Origin: Shewanella aestuarii
Lineage (GTDB): Bacteria > Pseudomonadota > Gammaproteobacteria > Enterobacterales > Shewanellaceae
DNA length: 41,640 nucleotides
Reading direction: 5' to 3'
Assembly: GCF_014647215.1 (NCBI RefSeq)
Contig: NZ_BMOT01000016.1
Span: 1 to 41,640, forward strand
Under the pieces are notes generated by a model. The model did no database searches and was not told where the DNA came from. It saw only the letters and a program-made list of their open reading frames with translations. A program made the translations under genes and the position numbers. How positions within the stretch are numbered: the first letter of the stretch is position 1; every line of letters starts with the position of its first letter. Below are positions 34,448 to 41,640 of this stretch, one piece after another.

Positions 34448-34509
34448 TTTTCATAATTCCGTCATGTTGTCGAAATGTTAATGTCATTTTTACGCAGTCT
34501 TTTTGTCAT
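34448..34509 (+). promoter_or_regulatory. phased Pho-box-like repeats before the duplicated lipoprotein gene
   Basis: TTTTCAT-AATT-CCGTCAT (34448-34465) fits a PhoB site. Further GTCAT cores occur at 34483 and 34505, exactly 22 and 44 bp after the one at 34461, twice the 11-bp Pho repeat period. The middle 11-bp registers match poorly, so binding strength is uncertain. The 34291-34606 gap otherwise shows no gene. Confidence 0.5.
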
Positions 34510-34606
34510 TTTTACCCGTTAGTTTTATGCACCAGCAAATGCGTCTGCCTGTGGCACGCAATAAAACCTCACTAACCTGTAATGCAATCCGTCTTCGGAG
34601 ATGACA

Positions 34607-37441
34607 ATGGAACTGAAAAACCTTTTTAAACTCACCGCAATTTCTACCGCTTTAGCTGCAACTTTAGGCCTTGCTGGTTGTGGTGGTGATATCAATATCA
34701 ATACAGGTAGCGATACCGTTACGCCAACTCCACCTACGACACCAACAACCCCAACAGAATCGGCGCAGCAAAAATCTTACAGTGGTTTTGCGACTAAAAG
34801 CACCACGTTTGCATCCGTTGATGGTAAAGAAGTTTGGGAATTAAAAGGCACATTAGCTCCGTCTACTGCGGCATCAACTATTTCTACAGGCGGCCAAGAC
34901 GGCGATAAAATTGTATTGGGTAATGATGTTGTTTGGTTACTCAATGGTGCCGTGGTTGCTGGTGGCGATAATGAAAATTCAGTGGAGTTGGCAATTCTTC
35001 CTGGCACTAAAATACTCGGTGGCAGTGACTCATATTTAGTGATCAGCCGTGGTTCAAAAATTATGGCAGAAGGCACAGCAACAGCGCCTATCGTATTTAC
35101 TTCAGCTGAAACTGCGTTAGGTCAAGCAGGTAAAGCAGGCCAATGGGGCGGCTTAGTGTTACTGGGCAATGCACCGGTTAATACCTGTCCAGATTTAGCT
35201 AATTGCGATGCCTCATTTGAAGTGGGTAATTATAATTATGGCGGCGATAACACTCAGGACAACTCGGGTGTGATCCAATATGTACGCGTTGAATTTGGTG
35301 GTTTTAAAATTAACGACACCCAAGAAATGAACGGCATCAGCTTTGCGGGTGTGGGTAGCGGCACTCAGGTTGACCACATTCAAGTGCATTTAAATAACGA
35401 TGACGGCGTAGAATTTTGGGGCGGTAACGTGTCAATTTCTAACGTGGTGCTAACAGAAAACTTCGATGACTCGTTAGATTGGACTAACGGTTGGCAGGGT
35501 AGCGCGCAGCATGTGTATATTCGCCAAGCTGATAACGGTTCAAACCGCGGTATCGAAGCTGATAGCAATAAAAGTGCTAGTGCAACGCCAATGTCTAAAC
35601 CCACACTCGCGAACATTACCATGCAAGTGGCTAACGGTACTCACGCTGGTGGCGACGATGCCGAAGGGATTTTGTTCCGCGTTGGCACGGGTGTTACGGC
35701 CTATAACCTATTAGTAAAAGGTGATGTGGACTCGGGCGAATGTTTAGAAGTAAACGATGACAACACTGTTAATAACGCCAATACGGGTGAATTAACCGTT
35801 GAAAATAGTTTAATTGACTGTGTTGAGCCATTTAAAAATGCCAAACCCGATGCCGCAGAAGGCCGTACGTTAGCGTTAGATGTTGCAGCCTGGTTTAACG
35901 GCCAAGAAGGCAACTTAGTCGGTGCATCTGATTTAACTGACTATATGCCTAACACTTCATCGGTTGCCTTAACGGCCGGTAAAGCAGATTTAAGTAACTT
36001 GGATGACCGTTTAGTTGATGCCGAATATATTGGCGCATTTGACGGTACAAATGACTGGACAGTGGGTTGGACGACTGCGATTCATGACGATGCCACTCCA
36101 GCACCGACAGCATTACCTACATTAACCTCTTGCCCTGTTGGCACAACGGCTGAAACCGTGGTTGCAGGCTTATACAAAGATGATGCAGTTACCTTAGTGT
36201 GTACTTTGCAGGGTAACGTACTCAGTAATACCACCTTATTGGCTGGTCAAAATGTCATGTACAAGATTGATGGCGGTGCTGTGGTTGTTGGCGGCGATAA
36301 CAGCAATTCAGCTACCTTAGCCATTCAAGCGGGCACTAAGTTATTTGCCACCGACAATAGCTACATAGCCATCAGCCGTGGTTCAAAAATTATGGCTCAG
36401 GGCAGTGCAACTCACCCCATTGAAATGACCTCGCAACAAGATGTTATTGCTGGTGCAGAAGGGGCGCGCGGTCAATGGGGCGGTCTAGTGATTTTAGGTA
36501 ATGGCTTAACCAATACTTGTCCTGATAAAAACGCTTGTGATGCGTCATTTGAAGTCGGCGACTTCCCATACGGCGGTAATGACAACACTGATAACAGCGG
36601 ACAAATCAGCTATGTCGTGATTAAGTATGCTGGCTTTAAAGTCAACGACACCCAAGAAATGAATGGCATTTCGTTTGCAGCAGTAGGCAGTGGTACCCAA
36701 GTAGACCACATTCAAGTGCATGCTAATGGCGATGACGGTGTTGAGTTTTGGGGCGGCGCGGTGAACTTGAAGTACGTGTACCTTACCCACAACTTCGACG
36801 ACAGCTTAGACTGGACTAACGGTTGGCAAGGTAAAGCGCAGTTTGTTTACATTACCCATGAAGATGGCAATGCCAACCGCGGTATTGAAGGTGACAGCCA
36901 TAAAGGCGCCACAGATACGCCAGTATCTAAGCCTAAATTAGCTAACTTCACTATTTTACCGGGCGCAGACATTGAAAATGCCAGCGGTGATAAAGGCGAG
37001 GGTATTTTACTGCGCGTAGCCACAGCAGGTGAACTGTATAACGTGTTAGTGCAAGGCCGTAAAGGCAGCACAAGTACCACAGAATCTGGCGAGTGTTTAG
37101 AGCTAGATGGCAGTTACGCTGGGTTAGTTGACAACGTTAACGACAATAGCTTAACCATGTCGCACTCAATTATTGACTGTAACGAACCGTTCAAATACAG
37201 CTCAGATAATGCGGCAACCGCAGATGCTATTAATGTTGAAACTTGGTTTATGGGTCAAGAAGGTAACGCGACAACCGCAGTTACGTTAACTGACGGTATG
37301 CCAGCAACCACAGATGCAGCTTTAATCGGCACAGGTAAAGACTTAAGTACAGACGACAACTTCTTCGAATCTACCAACTTTATTGGTGCGTTCGATGGCC
37401 AAAACGATTGGCGTCAAGGTTGGGCTTATTTTCCACAGTAA
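34607..37441 (+). CDS. Large surface lipoprotein with internal duplication, probable parallel beta-helix
   Basis: A 944-residue lipoprotein starts at the ATG at 34607, six bases after GGAG. Signal peptide MELKNLFKLTAISTALAATL, lipobox LAGC and a Pro/Thr linker (TPTPPTTPTTPT) lead into two homologous halves of about 440 residues (roughly 50-490 and 500-944). Each half has an ordered motif set: GGDN-N-S-LAI-GTK, ISRGSKIMA-G-A-PI, GQWGGLV-LGN, NTCPD, CDASFEVG, NDTQEMNGISFA-VGSGTQVDHIQVH, DDGVEFWGG, NFDDSLDWTNGWQG, SGECLE and IGAFDG-NDW. The short Gly/Asp-rich strands suggest a right-handed beta-helix. It precedes a TonB receptor, with an 86-bp gap. No catalytic family is recognised; a surface-binding or polymer-processing role is inference. 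Confidence 0.82.
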   Translation: MELKNLFKLTAISTALAATLGLAGCGGDININTGSDTVTPTPPTTPTTPTESAQQKSYSGFATKSTTFASVDGKEVWELKGTLAPSTAASTISTGGQDGDKIVLGNDVVWLLNGAVVAGGDNENSVELAILPGTKILGGSDSYLVISRGSKIMAEGTATAPIVFTSAETALGQAGKAGQWGGLVLLGNAPVNTCPDLANCDASFEVGNYNYGGDNTQDNSGVIQYVRVEFGGFKINDTQEMNGISFAGVGSGTQVDHIQVHLNNDDGVEFWGGNVSISNVVLTENFDDSLDWTNGWQGSAQHVYIRQADNGSNRGIEADSNKSASATPMSKPTLANITMQVANGTHAGGDDAEGILFRVGTGVTAYNLLVKGDVDSGECLEVNDDNTVNNANTGELTVENSLIDCVEPFKNAKPDAAEGRTLALDVAAWFNGQEGNLVGASDLTDYMPNTSSVALTAGKADLSNLDDRLVDAEYIGAFDGTNDWTVGWTTAIHDDATPAPTALPTLTSCPVGTTAETVVAGLYKDDAVTLVCTLQGNVLSNTTLLAGQNVMYKIDGGAVVVGGDNSNSATLAIQAGTKLFATDNSYIAISRGSKIMAQGSATHPIEMTSQQDVIAGAEGARGQWGGLVILGNGLTNTCPDKNACDASFEVGDFPYGGNDNTDNSGQISYVVIKYAGFKVNDTQEMNGISFAAVGSGTQVDHIQVHANGDDGVEFWGGAVNLKYVYLTHNFDDSLDWTNGWQGKAQFVYITHEDGNANRGIEGDSHKGATDTPVSKPKLANFTILPGADIENASGDKGEGILLRVATAGELYNVLVQGRKGSTSTTESGECLELDGSYAGLVDNVNDNSLTMSHSIIDCNEPFKYSSDNAATADAINVETWFMGQEGNATTAVTLTDGMPATTDAALIGTGKDLSTDDNFFESTNFIGAFDGQNDWRQGWAYFPQ

Positions 37442-37527
37442 ACCAAACCATTAAGTAGCTAAGTTTATAGTCGCCCCGTCGTTATATGGGGCGGCTATCT
37501 CTGAACCGCATACAGGACTTATCACGT

Positions 37528-40251
37528 ATGAAAACCAAGCCGAGTTTTACCGCCAACAAATTAACGCTCGCGATTCTATCAGTGCTTTCAGTAACATCAT
37601 TGGCCGCTACTCAGGCAATCGCGCAAGATGAAACACTCAATGAGCCCACATCTAGCACGCAAACATCTAGCACGCAAACATCAACTCAAACCGCCGGTGA
37701 GTCTTTTCCGATAGAACCCATTGAAGTGATTTCTGTAACCGGGCGACTACGTACCTCAGCTTCGGCGGCGACCGAAGAGCGTCGCGAACAAATTGCAGTA
37801 GCCGATATTATGGGCTCAGAACAAATTTCTAGAACGGGTGACAGCGATGCCGCCGCCGCATTACGCCGTGTGACTGGTTTAACCTTAAAAGACGGTAAAT
37901 TTATTTATGTTCGTGGTCTGGGTGAGCGTTATTCAAGTACCTCATTAAACGGTGCTATTGTGCCATCGCCAGATCCAACCCGAAACGTGGTGCCGTTAGA
38001 CATGTTTCCAGCATCGATAATTGAATCATTATCGGTACAAAAATCGGCTTCAGCTGAAAAACCTGCCGCATTTGGCGGTGGCCATGTGGATATTCGCACT
38101 AAAGCGATACCGGCTAATTTTTTCTTTAAAACCTCTGTTGGCGGGCGCTTCAATACCAACGACAGCAATGATACCTACACTTACAATGGCGGCGGTGACG
38201 ATTGGACCGGCAAAGATGACGGCACTCGCGGCATGCCAGCCAGTATTGATAACACCATTAATCAATATGGCGGTATTAGCCCTATTGATATCGTCAGCGG
38301 ATCAAATGGTGCGATCAATTACCCTACAGCCCAAAAAATGAATCGTGAACTTGCCTTAGACATGTATCGCGATATGGCAGTAAAAACCGCCAATACCGAT
38401 CCCGGTTTTAGAGGCGATATAGCCATTGGCGATCGCTGGGATATGTCAGACGACATGGTATTTGGTGCATTAGCGGCCTATTCCTATAAACAGCAAGCTG
38501 AAAACTACACCAAGTATGAAGTTGAGCTGGATGGCGACAGCGAACAAACCCAAATAGAAAACCAAAAAGACATTATGGGCACAGATTCAATTGTGCAAAT
38601 GTCGGCCATGCTGAATTTGGGCTTAGAAATCGGTTACAACCATAAAATTGAAACCTTCAGCACCTACTTACGTGACACCTCAGATGATGTCTCAGTAGGA
38701 ATTGAAGAAACCATAGACACCCTTGGCGAGCCCAATGCGTTACAGGTTTATGGTATTGATTACGAAGAAAGAACCTTAATCAGCAATCAAATAAAGGGAC
38801 ATCATTTTATTGAAGCATTCAATGATGCCGAATTTAACTGGATGTTTTCTGATGCAAGCTCAGAACGGAACGCCCCAAATGAGTTGTCTTATACCTATAA
38901 CGTGATTTTAGATCAGGCCAACACACCTGTATCACGTAATCTGAATACCCAAGATGCCCCCAAATATGTGTATTCAAATCTACAGGACGACAGCCAAAAC
39001 TACGGTTGGGATTTTGCTTATCCGGTGCAGTTTGATGATGCCCTTATGAAAATGAAAGTCGGCTATCAATACTACGAGCGCACCCGCGAAAGCTATGCCA
39101 CTCGCCTAGGTTTTGATGTCGATTTAAGCCCAACAGACCCTAATGGCGATATCTTGTCAAAAGAGTTCAACAACATCTTCTCTGACGACAATATCAATAA
39201 CAACACTTTAGGTCTTGAGTTAAAGGATGCCTCAACCGACACCGAAGACTATGTTGCCGCTGAAAAAAATGATGCCGCCTTTATCAGCGTTGATGTCGAT
39301 TTTGATGACGTTTGGCGCTTCTACGCTGGGATACGTTATGAAAACTTTCGCCGTGTCACCTTGCCGATAACCCCAGAGGGTGACATTTCAGACGAGGGCG
39401 GCCGTTACGACCTAAGCGATTATGCCATTGCTGAGGACGGTTGGTTCCCATCCATGTCACTCACCTGGAAGCAAACCGACACTAGCCAATGGCGTTTAGG
39501 TGCCAGTAAAACCATAGTGCGTCCAGACTTACGTGAAGTGTCGCCAGTGCGATTTCAAGATCCCGTTACCGGGTTTGATTTTTTCGGTAATCCAGAGTTA
39601 ACCAGTTCTGATATTTATAACCTTGATGTGCGCTGGGAATACTACTCAGAAGCGGGTGATAACTTCAGCTTAGGCGCGTTTTATAAAGATGTGGATGCAC
39701 CTATCGAGCCGATTCAGCGCATATCAGAGGCCGGTCGTCAGCTGAAGTTTTATAACGCCGAATCGGGTTATGTATATGGACTTGAAGCCGAGTTTTTACA
39801 AACCTTAGACTTCATCAGCGAAGGCAGCCTATGGGAAGACTTCTTTGTTGCCGGTAACCTGACCCTAGGAGACTCTGAAATCACTATCGCCCCCAATGGC
39901 GAAATCGACCCGACTAATAATACGCGCCGCATGACAGGTCATTCCGCATGGGTGGCAAACATGCAACTCAGTTACGACTCATCAAACAGTTATCACAGCG
40001 CGACTTTGGTTTATAACGTGTTTGGTGAACGTATCGCTTACGGTGGCCGAGGTGGTTTAGATGATGTGTATGAAAAACCTTTCCACAGTTTGGATTTTAC
40101 CTATAGCTTTTTCCCAACCACCAGTATGGCGATTAAGTTAAAGGCGAAAAACTTACTCGGAGAAACCACTGAATATGATCAACAGGATATTCAGGTGTAT
40201 GCCAAAGACCCAGGGACAGAATACACCCTGCAATTTAGCTACGAGTACTAG
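37528..40251 (+). CDS. TonB-dependent outer-membrane receptor
   Basis: A 907-residue receptor starts at the ATG at 37528 (MKTKPSFTANKLTLAILS), with AGGA upstream; the frame is open 42 bp earlier but lacks a signal. Signal peptide cleavage is likely after ATQAIA. A Thr/Ser/Gln linker built from a 15-bp DNA repeat is followed by the TonB-box-like IEVISVTG. The plug domain has EQISRTGDSDAAAALRRVTGLTL, KFIYVRGLGERYSSTSLNG and FGGGHVDIRTKAIP. The beta-barrel ends in YTLQFSYEY with an aromatic terminus. The substrate is unknown. Its pairing with the upstream lipoprotein resembles SusD/SusC-like acquisition pairs in arrangement only. A terminator follows. Confidence 0.92.
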   Translation: MKTKPSFTANKLTLAILSVLSVTSLAATQAIAQDETLNEPTSSTQTSSTQTSTQTAGESFPIEPIEVISVTGRLRTSASAATEERREQIAVADIMGSEQISRTGDSDAAAALRRVTGLTLKDGKFIYVRGLGERYSSTSLNGAIVPSPDPTRNVVPLDMFPASIIESLSVQKSASAEKPAAFGGGHVDIRTKAIPANFFFKTSVGGRFNTNDSNDTYTYNGGGDDWTGKDDGTRGMPASIDNTINQYGGISPIDIVSGSNGAINYPTAQKMNRELALDMYRDMAVKTANTDPGFRGDIAIGDRWDMSDDMVFGALAAYSYKQQAENYTKYEVELDGDSEQTQIENQKDIMGTDSIVQMSAMLNLGLEIGYNHKIETFSTYLRDTSDDVSVGIEETIDTLGEPNALQVYGIDYEERTLISNQIKGHHFIEAFNDAEFNWMFSDASSERNAPNELSYTYNVILDQANTPVSRNLNTQDAPKYVYSNLQDDSQNYGWDFAYPVQFDDALMKMKVGYQYYERTRESYATRLGFDVDLSPTDPNGDILSKEFNNIFSDDNINNNTLGLELKDASTDTEDYVAAEKNDAAFISVDVDFDDVWRFYAGIRYENFRRVTLPITPEGDISDEGGRYDLSDYAIAEDGWFPSMSLTWKQTDTSQWRLGASKTIVRPDLREVSPVRFQDPVTGFDFFGNPELTSSDIYNLDVRWEYYSEAGDNFSLGAFYKDVDAPIEPIQRISEAGRQLKFYNAESGYVYGLEAEFLQTLDFISEGSLWEDFFVAGNLTLGDSEITIAPNGEIDPTNNTRRMTGHSAWVANMQLSYDSSNSYHSATLVYNVFGERIAYGGRGGLDDVYEKPFHSLDFTYSFFPTTSMAIKLKAKNLLGETTEYDQQDIQVYAKDPGTEYTLQFSYEY

Positions 40252-40331
40252 GATTAGGGTTAATGTTAGGGAAAACGAGTACTGAATTTTAGGCGCATTT
40301 ACTCATCATTTCTGCGACTAAAAAGGTGCAT

Positions 40332-40368
40332 GGCCACTTTCTTTTTGGAACAAGAAAGTGGCCTTTTT
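40332..40368 (+). terminator. rho-independent terminator after the TonB receptor gene
   Basis: GGCCACTTTCTT (40332-40343) pairs perfectly with AAGAAAGTGGCC (40352-40363), followed by TTTTT. It closes the lipoprotein-receptor operon. Confidence 0.88.
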
Positions 40369-40516
40369 ATTGGCGAGTCAGGGACTATTTTCGCACCGTG
40401 TTGGCAGTTGCGCTTGTCGTTTGCTTCAGCCATTGCCGCCTAATACAAACGCATCTAACGCTTTAAAATCCTTCAAGATGTGGTCAAATATAACAAGTCA
40501 CATTGAATGAGTAACC

Positions 40517-40867
40517 TTATGTGTAAGCACTGCTGTGACACGCTGCGAGTACGTATATGAACACCTCATTCTTCGCTAACAATGCCCAACATAGCCTCGC
40601 AAGTTTGTTAGCGACTGCAACTGCCGCTTTATGTTTGCCTCGTCGTTGGACAACCTCGTAAGCCCAGCGACTTAATGCATCTTCCGATTTCTCACAATAG
40701 CGAATTATCGACTAAGCCCCTTGAATGAATAAGCGCCTTAAATATTTATTGCCCTTGTATTTTGGTATGGCTCCTAGCGATTGCTTCCGTCCACGAGAAA
40801 ACTCCATCGAGACAAACCCTAAATTAGCTGAAAACTGACGACCACAGCGATACTCAGTAGCACTTTC
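40517..40867 (-). pseudogene. C-terminal remnant of an IS110-family transposase
   Basis: Read on the minus strand, this stretch encodes the C-terminal Transposase_20-type domain of IS110/IS116/IS902 elements. The visible parts are YRCGRQFSANLGFVSMEFS, KYKGNKYLRRLFIQGA, SRWAYEVVQRRGKHKAAVAV and ANKLARLCWALLAKNEVF. It is dead: a TAG at 40712-40714 interrupts the LFIQGA-SIIRY motif where the family has a sense codon (usually Arg). A TGA at 40868-40870 closes the frame upstream, and the N-terminal DEDD nuclease half is missing. The natural stop TAA is at 40517-40519. The DNA at 40370-40516 may be the non-coding tail of the same element, but I could not define its end. Confidence 0.82.
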
Positions 40868-40920
40868 TCAGAGTGTCATTATGTAAATATAGTATAAGTT
40901 TCAATCAGTAATATAGCTCG

Positions 40921-41415
40921 CTACTTTTTAGGATCACCTCGAGTAGATCCCCTAACTGAATCGGGAAACTTTTCCTTTAATACTTTTCTGCCGGCAGGTC
41001 TTACTTTATATGTCTTATTTCCAACATCTTTTATCCAATTGTTTTTTATAGCCCACGCTATATTTGAAGGTGCATTTGTTGCTTTTGCATTCTTAAGCTC
41101 TTCAAATAAGGCTCTATAATCCTTTACCGTAAATAATTCCTGTCCCTGTTTAGCTAAATAAACACCTACAGCTAAAGCAACTTCACAATACCGCCGCACA
41201 TCGTGTTCTTCACAAAAAACTTTAAATTTGGATTCTTTTAATACTTTTTTTTCTTGGGGCGCTACAACACTAACTGCTACACCCTCCTCTGGGGGAGGTA
41301 AAATTGCCGTTTCATCAGAATATATTAACGATATGATTTTTCTTGCAAAATCAGGGGTTATGTATTCATCTATGTTAATATTCTGTCCTGAAATTGTTAT
41401 TTTATGGCTATTCAT
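40921..41415 (-). CDS. Hypothetical protein of accessory region
   Basis: A 164-residue protein that I do not recognise. AAGGAAAT lies three bases before the ATG region, so translation is likely. The N-terminus (MNSHKITISGQNINIDEYIT, then PDFARKIISLIYS) looks like a small alpha/beta domain. A Pro/Glu/Val linker (ILPPPEEGVAVSVVAPQEKK) follows. The C-terminal part is helical and basic (KSNIAWAIKN-like turn, WIKDVGNKTYKVRPAGRKVLKEKFP) and could be a winged-helix DNA- or protein-binding domain. It sits next to a decayed transposase at the window edge, so it is probably on a genomic island. Function unknown. Confidence 0.65.
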   Translation of the reverse strand: MNSHKITISGQNINIDEYITPDFARKIISLIYSDETAILPPPEEGVAVSVVAPQEKKVLKESKFKVFCEEHDVRRYCEVALAVGVYLAKQGQELFTVKDYRALFEELKNAKATNAPSNIAWAIKNNWIKDVGNKTYKVRPAGRKVLKEKFPDSVRGSTRGDPKK

Positions 41416-41640
41416 ATCATTTCCTTTTTTAACTTAAAAACAATATACGCCTCCCCACGGCGCTAGTAAACCGTTTTATTTGCGCGGCGGCGTTGCTGGT
41501 CGTATTAGGGCTTGTATTTGGAATTAACCGGAGTAGCAAACATATTCAACATGTTTTATCAGCATAGTGATTAACCTCAGATCTGGTTAAGCAAACACGA
41601 TATTAGTGTTATCTAACAGCGCAAGTTCTTGAGCTGTTAG
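41416..41640. other. intergenic tail with a terminal hairpin
   Basis: No gene is recognised here. At the end CTAACAGC (41613-41620) pairs with GCTGTTAG (41633-41640) with an inner CAAG/CTTG stem. This is a strong hairpin that may be a terminator for a gene beyond the window or an element end. Confidence 0.45.

Noticed and set aside
41455..41500. GC-rich stretch that might be an integron attC site
   Set aside because: I could not find matching core-site pairs of the GTTRRRY type with the expected spacing.

Overview
The window looks like a chromosomal segment of a Shewanella-type marine gammaproteobacterium. Three things suggest this: the gene order hemC-hemD-hemX-hemY followed by a large LapA/BpfA-type adhesin; the order cyaA / cyaY / lptM-lysA-dapF-DUF484-xerC-yigB; and a ten-heme lipoprotein cytochrome of the OmcA/MtrC family. 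Species assignment is inference, because no rRNA or marker search was possible. I recognised no tRNA, rRNA or CRISPR.

Layout. 1-2242 (minus): the N-terminal part of a giant biofilm adhesin with a LapG-type cleavage motif and five 101-residue tandem repeats. It has its own sigma70-like promoter and a structured leader. 2647-6799 (minus): the heme-synthesis operon hemCDXY and its terminator. 7305-14992: cyaA with a CRP-like site upstream, cyaY (opposite strand), then a co-directional run for LPS-assembly modulation (lptM), lysine/murein synthesis (lysA, dapF), DUF484, xerC and a HAD phosphatase. 15084-19404: small accessory genes. These are a lipoprotein, an isolated AlbA_2 domain protein, a hemerythrin NO-stress protein under an NsrR-like operator, a two-gene YeeE/DUF6691 sulfur-transport pair, DUF3087, a 270-bp MITE-like repeat, and ohr with OhrR-like palindromes.

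19687-28968: phoD behind a clear Pho box, an rRNA methyltransferase-like gene, the decaheme cytochrome diverging from two overlapping LysR genes, then aroQ, arfB and a SpoIIAA/STAS-like gene. 29032-34239: a DUF3012 mini-lipoprotein, a Cys/His-rich secreted protein, and an adaptor plus HME-RND pump for metal efflux without an outer-membrane channel gene. 34448-40251: a series of Pho-box-like repeats in front of a large internally duplicated lipoprotein and a TonB-dependent receptor. 40370-41640: a decayed IS110-type transposase and an unrecognised small gene, which looks like an accessory boundary.

The best candidate for an undescribed system is the lipoprotein/TonB-receptor pair at 34.6-40.3 kb. 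Its upstream region carries phased GTCAT repeats and the pair shares a window with Pho-boxed phoD, so I infer a phosphate-starvation surface acquisition system. Coordinates of starts were set from Shine-Dalgarno spacing and family N-termini. Functional names come from recognised motifs, not from database searches.
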